Source of the DNA: Burkholderiales bacterium | Lineage (GTDB): Bacteria; Pseudomonadota; Gammaproteobacteria; Burkholderiales; JAEUOS01 | Length of the DNA: 64,000 nucleotides | NCBI GenBank assembly: GCA_016790635.1 | Contig: JAEUOR010000034.1 | Span: forward strand, 62,001-126,000 | Reading direction: 5' to 3' | Shown: one piece after another, positions 58,057 through 64,000 of the stretch | Layout of the letters: each line of letters begins with the position of its first letter | Position numbering within the stretch: position 1 is the first letter of the stretch | The notes under the pieces: model-generated | Told to the model about the DNA's origin: nothing | The model's database searches: none | Seen by the model: the letters and a program-made list of their open reading frames with translations, nothing else | Position numbers and translations under genes: made by a program

Positions 58057-59938
58057 CCTGAGCGAGGGCGCCCGGATCCTCGATGGTGGTGAGGTCGCCG
58101 GGGTCGCGGCCTTCGCAAATCGCCTGCAGCGAGCGCCGCAGCACTTTGCCCGAGCGCGTCTTGGGCAGCATGGTGACGAAATGCACCCGCGCCGGGCGGG
58201 CGATCGCTCCCAACTGGCTGTCGACGGTCTTCATGACCTCGCCCTCGAGCGCCAGGCGGGCCGGCGTCGAGGCGATGACGCCGGGATCCCGCACGACGGC
58301 GAAACCCACTGGCACCTGGCCCTTCAACTGGTCGGCGACCCCAACCACGGCCACTTCGGCGATCGCTGCGTGAGAGGAGATCGACTCCTCGATTTCACGC
58401 GTGCCCAACCGGTGACCGGCGACGTTGATCACGTCGTCGGTGCGTCCGAGGATGAAGTGGCAGCCGTCGGCGTCGCGGATTCCCCAATCGAAGGTCGAAT
58501 AGACCTGTTTGCCGGGGATGCTGTCGAAGTAGGTCTTGACGAAGCGCTCGTCGTCGCCCCACACGGTCGACATGCAGCCCGGCGGCAGAGGGGGGACGAC
58601 CGCGACCACGCCCTTCTCTCCCACCGCCACTTCCTCTCCGGTGGTCTCGTGGAGCAGGCGCACGTCGTAGCCGTACATCGGGTAGCCAGGTGAACCGAAT
58701 TTGCGCGGCAACGCTTCGACGCCCATCGGATAGGTGAGGATGGGCCAGCCAGTTTCGGTCTGCCAGTAGTTGTCCACCACCGGACGCCCGAGGGCATCGC
58801 TGATCCACCGCGCTGTCGGCTCATCGAGCGGTTCGCCGGCCAGCCAGAGCGCCTTCAGCGAGGAAAGGTCGTGCTTGGCCAGATAGGCCGGATCCTGTTT
58901 CTTCAGCACCCGTATGGCCGTCGGCGCCGAGAACATCACCGCCACCTTGTGCCGCTCGACGATTTGCCAGAGGATGCCGGCATCCGGCCGCACGGGGGTG
59001 CCTTCGTAGAACACCGTCGCCATGCCCGCCAGCAGAGGTCCGTAGACGATGTACGAGTGCCCGACGACCCAGCCGATGTCGGAAGTGGAAAAGTAGACCT
59101 CGCCCGGTTGACCGCAGTAGATGTGCTGCATCGACGCAGCGAGGGCCACGGCATAGCCACCGGTGTCGCGCTGCACCCCTTTGGGTCGACCCGTGGTGCC
59201 GCTGGTGTAGAGGATGTAGGACGGTTCGCCGGACTCCAGCCACACGCAGGGCAGTACTGCCCCGAAATGACGATTGGCCAGGGACTGCCAATCGACATCA
59301 CGGCCCGCCGCCAGCGGCATCGGAGCCAGCCCGCGGTTGAACATGAGCACTCGCGCGGGCTTGTGCCCAGACAGGTTCAGTGCCTCGTCGAGCAGGCCCT
59401 TGTACGGCACGACCTTGCCGGCGCGCGAGCCGGCATCGGCTGACACCACCACTTTCGGAGTGGCATCTTCGATGCGCTGCGCCAGGGAGTGGGATGCGAA
59501 GCCGCCGAAGACCACCGAATGGATCGCCCCCAGCCGGGCGCAGGCCAGCATCGCGAATGCCGCCTCGGCGATCATCGGCATGTAGATGAGTACCCGATCG
59601 CCGCGACCCACACCCAGATCGGCCAGCATGGCGGCGACACGATTGACCTCGGCGTGCAATTCGCGGAAGGTATAGGTGCGCTCGGTGTCGGTCTCGGTCG
59701 AGATATAGATCAACGCCGGCTTGTCGGCCAGTGCCCCGCCGTTCCAGGTGAGCCAGCGATCGACGGCGTTGTGGCACAGGTTGGTCGTGCCACCGGCGAA
59801 CCAGCGCGCAAACGGCGGTCGGTCGTAGTCCAGCACCCGCTCGGGCGTCTTGTGCCAGTCGATGCGTCGCGCTTCGCGACTCCAGAACGCCTCCCGATCG
59901 GCGATCGAGTCTGCGTGCATTTTCTTGAATGAAGCCAT
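58031..59938 (-). CDS. prpE: Propionyl-CoA synthetase
   Basis: A 635-residue ANL enzyme. The ATP motif YTSGTTGRPKGVQRDTGGYAV, in parts, near residue 250 and the C-terminal lysine in TRSGKVLRRSLQA are diagnostic. The N-terminal ADREAFWSREARRIDWHKTPERV block, in parts, is that of PrpE rather than Acs. It makes propionyl-CoA for the methylcitrate pathway, though no prpBCD is here. It stops inside the end of the TrmB-like gene. Confidence 0.92.
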   Translation of the reverse strand: MASFKKMHADSIADREAFWSREARRIDWHKTPERVLDYDRPPFARWFAGGTTNLCHNAVDRWLTWNGGALADKPALIYISTETDTERTYTFRELHAEVNRVAAMLADLGVGRGDRVLIYMPMIAEAAFAMLACARLGAIHSVVFGGFASHSLAQRIEDATPKVVVSADAGSRAGKVVPYKGLLDEALNLSGHKPARVLMFNRGLAPMPLAAGRDVDWQSLANRHFGAVLPCVWLESGEPSYILYTSGTTGRPKGVQRDTGGYAVALAASMQHIYCGQPGEVYFSTSDIGWVVGHSYIVYGPLLAGMATVFYEGTPVRPDAGILWQIVERHKVAVMFSAPTAIRVLKKQDPAYLAKHDLSSLKALWLAGEPLDEPTARWISDALGRPVVDNYWQTETGWPILTYPMGVEALPRKFGSPGYPMYGYDVRLLHETTGEEVAVGEKGVVAVVPPLPPGCMSTVWGDDERFVKTYFDSIPGKQVYSTFDWGIRDADGCHFILGRTDDVINVAGHRLGTREIEESISSHAAIAEVAVVGVADQLKGQVPVGFAVVRDPGVIASTPARLALEGEVMKTVDSQLGAIARPARVHFVTMLPKTRSGKVLRRSLQAICEGRDPGDLTTIEDPGALAQVKEAVAAK

Positions 59939-60001
59939 TGGGTAATCTCCTCACATCCCGAACCGGTCCCCCGGGTGACCGGCATGTTGCCGCAATTCCG
60001 G

Positions 60002-61165
60002 CTATGCACCCTTGAGCGTCGTCAAACGCTGGGTCGCCGCCATTTCGATCCGCTCCTGCTCTGCAGCACTGAAGTGCTCGTCGCAATACTTGACCAGCGG
60101 AAAGATCTTCAGCGCCAATTCAGCGGCGAAAGGTCGCAATTCGTCGCCGCGCCCCTCGGCCAGCAAGGCCAGGGCCTGGGTGATGCCGGGCGGCAGGGGC
60201 GGCGCCGGCGCGTAGTCGGTGGTTTCGTCTTCGCTGACGACCCGGTTGCCGCCTTGCAGGCGCGCGCGCTCCAGCCGCCGGCCGGCTGCGCTGAAAATGT
60301 CGGCAAAGCTCTGCGACGGCGATGCAATGCTGTCGGCGATGCCGATCGACGCGGCGATGCTGATCGATCGGCCCTGCCACTTGATGCGCGCCCGGCGGAT
60401 ATCCTGCGCCAGGCGCTCTGAAAAGCGCGCTGCGGCCGCCGCCGCGGCGGCGGGCGCGGCAACCGCAAACTCCGACGCGTCCGTACGCGCGACAACATCT
60501 TCCTTGCGCAGGCGCGCGACCAGTAGCCGCGCCACGGCAGCGAGAATCTGGTCCGTCACAGCCTCACCCGCCTTGTCGCGCAGCGCCTCGAAATCGTCCA
60601 GGCTGATGCGCAGCACCGACAAGGGCACACGATGCCGTTGCGCGTAGGAGAACATCGCTGCGCCCTGCTTGACCAGGAGCGCCATGGTACCTACCTGGGT
60701 GACCGGGTCGGTGGTGGCCTCCTTGGCGACTGCAACGCGCGCACTATCCAGATTGCGGCGCGTGCGATCGAGTTCGGTCAGGTTCTCCAGGCGGGACACC
60801 AGTTCGACCGCGCCTACCCCCTTGGTGATGAATTCCGTCGCCCCGAGCTTGGCGGCGCGCTTCATCTGAGCACCCTCGTCGTCGCCGGAAATCACGATCA
60901 CAGGCAGGGCGCGCAGGCGCTCGTCGCTCGCGCCGCGAATCTTCTGCAGCAGTCCGAAGCCGTCCAGTCGGGGCATGCCCAGATCGGTGATCACGGCACA
61001 GATGCCGGGGTCGGCTTCGAGCGAGGTCCAGGCATCCACGCCATCGACCGCCTCGATGGGCGTGAAGCGCGCCTTGATCTGCCTCGCGATGGTGGCGCGC
61101 ACCATCTTCGAGTCGTCCGCGATCAGGACTCGGGGGGCGCGGGCGGCGACTTCTGCGTCGGGCAT
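60002..61165 (-). CDS. Response regulator with degenerate GGDEF-like domain
   Basis: A 387-residue protein. Residues 11-130 are a receiver with D17, D18, D61 (VITDLGMPRLDG) and K115, complete for phosphorylation. A central helix then a diguanylate-cyclase-like domain follows, in which GGDEF is replaced by the TDASEF sequence, so cyclase activity is unlikely. The last about 80 residues form an uncharacterised helical tail. ATG 61165 begins the conserved part; a TATAAT on the minus strand at 61245-61250 is 80 bases upstream. The cognate kinase is not here. It is likely a phosphorylation-controlled adaptor. Confidence 0.82.
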   Translation of the reverse strand: MPDAEVAARAPRVLIADDSKMVRATIARQIKARFTPIEAVDGVDAWTSLEADPGICAVITDLGMPRLDGFGLLQKIRGASDERLRALPVIVISGDDEGAQMKRAAKLGATEFITKGVGAVELVSRLENLTELDRTRRNLDSARVAVAKEATTDPVTQVGTMALLVKQGAAMFSYAQRHRVPLSVLRISLDDFEALRDKAGEAVTDQILAAVARLLVARLRKEDVVARTDASEFAVAAPAAAAAAAARFSERLAQDIRRARIKWQGRSISIAASIGIADSIASPSQSFADIFSAAGRRLERARLQGGNRVVSEDETTDYAPAPPLPPGITQALALLAEGRGDELRPFAAELALKIFPLVKYCDEHFSAAEQERIEMAATQRLTTLKGA

Positions 61166-61244
61166 GGGTGAATTTGAGCGGTAGCCCGGGGCCCCTGCGC
61201 TGGAAACGAGTGCAAAGCAGACCAAGCAGGCCCGAGGCCCCGAG

Positions 61245-61250
61245 ATTATA
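61245..61250 (-). promoter_or_regulatory. Candidate -10 for the receiver protein gene
   Basis: TATAAT on the minus strand, about 80 bases upstream of the ATG at 61165. It stands out in a GC-rich region, but no good -35 is found at 16-18 bases. Confidence 0.4.
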
Positions 61251-61408
61251 CGGACCGCTTCCGCCCCGGGCAGCGCGACGAGGCAGACCATCAACAACTG
61301 TCAAATGCCAATTGCGTCACGCGGAATCGCGACGCTGTGCCTCAATAATCACGTACAGCCAATTCACGCGGTCGCAGCTTGCGTCGCAACTGTCCGGGAG
61401 CATCCATC

Positions 61409-61630
61409 ATGCAAGGATTCAATTGCCCGATCTGCGTCACCGCCGAACTCGACGCCCCGCGCCGCGCCGGGGGGCGCTGGTTCGCGATGTGCGCGACCTG
61501 CCACTCGGAGACCGAGGTCGAGCCCTTTGCGCACGAGAGCGATGCGCGCCTGGACTTTCGCATCCGTGGGCCGTTGTCGCTGGCCGCACGCCGCGAGGCA
61601 GACCTGCACCGAAGGCGAACCTGCTTTTAA
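61409..61630 (+). CDS. Small zinc-ribbon-like protein
   Basis: A 73-residue protein with two CxxC pairs: CPIC near residue 6 and CATC near 28, spaced like a small zinc ribbon. A C-terminal basic tail follows (AARREADLHRRR). ATG 61409 begins the conserved-looking part. It sits alone between the receiver gene and the NlpC/P60 gene. Function is unknown. It could be a spurious ORF, but the paired cysteines favour a real gene. Confidence 0.55.
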   Translation: MQGFNCPICVTAELDAPRRAGGRWFAMCATCHSETEVEPFAHESDARLDFRIRGPLSLAARREADLHRRRTCF

Positions 61631-61705
61631 CGCCTGAGCGGGCGCCATGTCTTGAATGACCCGCATAGCGGGCTGCATCTGCATGACGTAAACTCGCGTT
61701 CCGTC

Positions 61706-62227
61706 ATGCCCAAAAGACGGAATCCCTCCTCGACGCGCCGGGACTTCATTGCACTGTCCCTGGTAGCGATCCTGCCGACGGCGAGTCGCGTGCAAGCGCA
61801 GACTCCTGCCGAGACGTCGCCGGCTTCCGATCCGTCCCTGACCTTCACGTCGCGTGCCGGCGAACTGCTTTTCCGCGCCATGGCGCTTCTCGGAACGCGC
61901 TACGCCCGCGGCGGCCGGTCGCCGGAGACCGGCTTCGACTGCTCCGGCTTCGTCGGCTACCTGTTTCGCGAAGTCATGAACCTGACCTTGCCGCGCAGTG
62001 CCCACGAGATGGTACGCATCGGCGAGGACGTCGCTGCGCACGCGCTCGAGCCCGGCGACCTGGTCTTCTACAACACGCTTCGGCGCCCTTTCTCGCACGT
62101 CGGCATCTTCATCGGTGATGGCAAGTTCATCCACGCGCCGGCCTCCGGCGGCGCGGTACGCACCGAGCGCATGGACGAGCGCTATTGGCGAACGCGCTGG
62201 AACGGCGCGCGGCGTATCGGCACCTGA
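61706..62227 (+). CDS. Tat-exported NlpC/P60 cell-wall peptidase
   Basis: A 173-residue peptidoglycan hydrolase. The N-terminus PSSTRRDFIALSLVAILPT is a twin-arginine signal. The NlpC/P60 domain has the catalytic Cys in TGFDCSGFVGYLFRE, His in SHVGIFIGDGKF and a polar third residue (His) in FIHAPASGG. It should cut D-glutamyl-meso-diaminopimelate bonds in the periplasm. It is followed 64 bases later by a MetE-like gene. Confidence 0.87.
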   Translation: MPKRRNPSSTRRDFIALSLVAILPTASRVQAQTPAETSPASDPSLTFTSRAGELLFRAMALLGTRYARGGRSPETGFDCSGFVGYLFREVMNLTLPRSAHEMVRIGEDVAAHALEPGDLVFYNTLRRPFSHVGIFIGDGKFIHAPASGGAVRTERMDERYWRTRWNGARRIGT

Positions 62228-62291
62228 TGCGGTCGCGGGGCGACCAAGCAACCCGCCGCGCAAACCTGCGATCAACCCACGGAGTCTGCAC

Positions 62292-63332
62292 ATGCTCTTT
62301 CCCACTTCGCTGGTCGGCTCTTACCCACAACCGGAATGGCTCATCGACCGCGTCAAGCTGGCCGGCCGCTTTCCGCCGCGGGTACGCGCGCGCGAACTCT
62401 GGCGCCCCGCTCCAGAGTACCTCGAGGAAGCCATGAACGACGCGACCCGCCTGGCGATCAAGGCGCAGGAAGACGCTGGCCTCGACATCATCACCGACGG
62501 CGAGATACGCAGGGAGAGTTACTCCAACCGTTTTGCCACCGCGCTCGAAGGGGTGGACATCGACAACCCGGGCACGGCGCTGGATCGCAGCGGCCACCCC
62601 AACCCGGTGCCGCGCATCACCGGCACGATCCGCCGCAAACACGCGGTGGAGGTCGATGACCTGCGCTTTCTGAAGGCCAACCTCAAGAAGCCCGGCTCAC
62701 TCGCAAAGATCACCGTGCCCGGCCCCTTCACGATGAGCCAGCAGGCGCAGAACGATTTCTATCCTACGGCCGAAGCGGCCGCGATGGACTATGCAAAGGC
62801 TGTCAACGCCGAGATCCGCGAACTCTTCGCCGCTGGCGCCGACGTGGTGCAGATCGACGAACCCTACATGCAGGCGCGTCCCGAGCCTGCCCGCCAGTAC
62901 GGGCTGCGCGCGCTCAACCTGGCACTCGAGGGCGTGTCCGGCACGACCGCGGTGCATATCTGCTTCGGCTACGCAGCGGTGATCCACGCACGACCTTCCG
63001 GCTACTCCTTCCTGGGGGAGCTTGCCGGATGCTCTTGCGCACAAGTGTCCATCGAAACCGCTCAATCCAACCTTGATACAACCGTACTCAAGACCCTGCC
63101 AGGCAAGAAGATCGTCCTGGGCGTGATCGACCTGTCCGACATGACCGTGGAAACTCCGCAGACAGTCGCGGCGCGCATCCGCCGCGCCCTGCCGCACGTG
63201 CGCGCCGAGGACGTGATCGTTGCCCCCGACTGCGGCATGAAGTACCTTCCGCGCGAGGTCGCCTACGGCAAGATGGTCGCGATGGTCGAGGGCGCCGCGA
63301 TCGTACGACGCGAATTGACCGGTCAGCCCTGA
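62292..63332 (+). CDS. MetE-like cobalamin-independent methionine synthase-family protein
   Basis: A 346-residue protein equal to the catalytic C-terminal half of MetE. Zinc ligands correspond to H222 and C224 (VHICFGY), E255 (VSIETAQSN) and C314 (APDCGMKYL). The folate-binding N-terminal half is missing, so it belongs to the MetE-core group whose methyl donors are unknown or corrinoid-linked. It opens MLFPTSLVGSYPQPEWL. GGAG precedes the ATG by about eight bases. It may demethylate or methylate a small thiol. Confidence 0.85.
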   Translation: MLFPTSLVGSYPQPEWLIDRVKLAGRFPPRVRARELWRPAPEYLEEAMNDATRLAIKAQEDAGLDIITDGEIRRESYSNRFATALEGVDIDNPGTALDRSGHPNPVPRITGTIRRKHAVEVDDLRFLKANLKKPGSLAKITVPGPFTMSQQAQNDFYPTAEAAAMDYAKAVNAEIRELFAAGADVVQIDEPYMQARPEPARQYGLRALNLALEGVSGTTAVHICFGYAAVIHARPSGYSFLGELAGCSCAQVSIETAQSNLDTTVLKTLPGKKIVLGVIDLSDMTVETPQTVAARIRRALPHVRAEDVIVAPDCGMKYLPREVAYGKMVAMVEGAAIVRRELTGQP

Positions 63333-64000
63333 GGCCGAACGCGGCGGCGCGCCAGGAGCCAGAACGCGCCCCCACACAAGGCCAGTGTTCCCGGTTCTGG
63401 CACCGCGGAACGCGCCGTATGCTGGCCCAAGAAGGGATGGACCTCGGTCACGTTCCCCACCACAAAAAAGTCAAAGCACGGCATGCCGAGGTACAAGCCC
63501 GGGCAGACCCCAGGATTGACATGCAGATTGGCATCGCCATCCCCGACCAACCCGGGGACGATGATGCCCTGCGGCTGCGTGGTCCATGCAGAACCTGTGG
63601 ACTGGAGTTGAATTGGCGGGCCGGGCATGAAGTTCATTCCGCCGTCGATCGACAACTCGAAAAAGATGTCGAAGAAGGAGTTGAAGGTTCCGCCGCTGCC
63701 GCCGCCGTCGCTGATGATGGTCATCTGACCAAAACTCTGTAGCGTCGGTGACTCGCGCAGCACCACCAGAGGGGTGTGCACCGACACCAGCGACAAGGCC
63801 ACCATCTCGATGGGAATCGTGCAGGAATCGCCGGGCGAGATCATGGAGATCATGCAATCACTTTGCCGCCTGACGATGGTGTCAGTCGATCCGGGCCCGA
63901 TGGTCATGCCCGCCAGGTTGCCGCTGGGCAGGTTAAAGGGTGGCTGCGTAAGCGGCAGGAAGAACGTACTTGGAACTGTTTCAAAGTAGTCGCTTCCCAT
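63323..64000 (-). CDS. PEP-CTERM sorting-domain protein (5' truncated by window end)
   Basis: The C-terminal 225 residues of a secreted protein. It ends with the PEP-CTERM tripartite signal AVPEPGTLALCGGAFWLLARRR: the PEP motif, a hydrophobic helix and an arginine cluster. These tails are cleaved by exosortase in exopolysaccharide-producing Gram-negatives. The visible part is Gly/Ser/Thr/Pro-rich and beta-like. There is no signal peptide at the ATG on the edge, so the real start lies beyond the window. It overlaps the MetE-like stop by ten bases. Confidence 0.75.
   Translation of the reverse strand: MGSDYFETVPSTFFLPLTQPPFNLPSGNLAGMTIGPGSTDTIVRRQSDCMISMISPGDSCTIPIEMVALSLVSVHTPLVVLRESPTLQSFGQMTIISDGGGSGGTFNSFFDIFFELSIDGGMNFMPGPPIQLQSTGSAWTTQPQGIIVPGLVGDGDANLHVNPGVCPGLYLGMPCFDFFVVGNVTEVHPFLGQHTARSAVPEPGTLALCGGAFWLLARRRVRPQG

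Overview
This 64 kb window is a dense, high-GC chromosomal stretch. Nothing in it looks like phage, insertion sequences, rRNA, tRNA or CRISPR. The gene content points to a Betaproteobacterium (Burkholderiales, Rhodocyclales or Nitrosomonadales side): a Bug/TctC-type solute-binding protein, a homodimeric AceE with an E3 that carries its own lipoyl domain, a beta-proteobacterial proteasome homologue (BPH), a ppsA/ppsR pair and a PEP-CTERM protein. No gene-free stretch exceeds about 300 bases; the longest is the divergent regulatory region at 20650-20909.

Layout. 61-686: VapBC-type toxin-antitoxin pair. 799-8115: a tight operon of two transglutaminase-fold proteins around a fused ATP-grasp/alpha-E protein, with a solitary PIN-domain gene directly behind it. 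8120-10031: class II aldolase and an FAD oxidoreductase. 10223-13219: a small secreted protein, the CbpA/CbpM co-chaperone pair, a VIT-family transporter and a DksA/TraR-type zinc finger. 13399-16651: a MacAB-like three-gene ABC exporter. 16721-18573: YceH and a medium-chain dehydrogenase.

18614-26237 is the most unusual region. Two plant-type [2Fe-2S] ferredoxins, one fused to an alpha/beta hydrolase, and a small unknown protein are transcribed divergently from a haem-oxygenase-like diiron protein, a GlcG/HbpS-like protein, a Bug-type binding protein, a type-B carboxylesterase, a TauE/SafE exporter and a GntR regulator. The divergent promoter carries two inverted copies of a TTCGTATACWA motif. 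It reads as an uncharacterised uptake, hydrolysis and oxygenation pathway under local GntR control.

26283-32041: a CPBP protease with an Acg-type nitroreductase, then a thioesterase/flavin monooxygenase/hydrolase operon divergent from a LysR regulator. 32038-38610: a minus-strand operon (hydrolase, rnm, yciO, site-2 protease, trpS, acetyltransferase, ybiT). 38822-43331: three lipoproteins, an acyl-CoA synthetase with a GST, and a StrF-like glycosyltransferase. 43372-46749: ppsA divergent from ppsR. 46840-50548: an EamA transporter, then TPR lipoprotein, SpoU methylase, aldo-keto reductase and carboxymuconolactone decarboxylase-like genes. 50678-57154: the pyruvate dehydrogenase operon aceE-aceF-bph-lpd, with the proteasome homologue inserted between E2 and E3. 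57382-61165: a TrmB-like methyltransferase, prpE and a receiver protein with a degenerate GGDEF domain. 61409-64000: a small zinc-ribbon protein, a Tat-exported NlpC/P60 peptidase, a MetE-like protein and a truncated PEP-CTERM protein at the edge.

Functional calls come from reading the sequence and from family knowledge. No database search was run.
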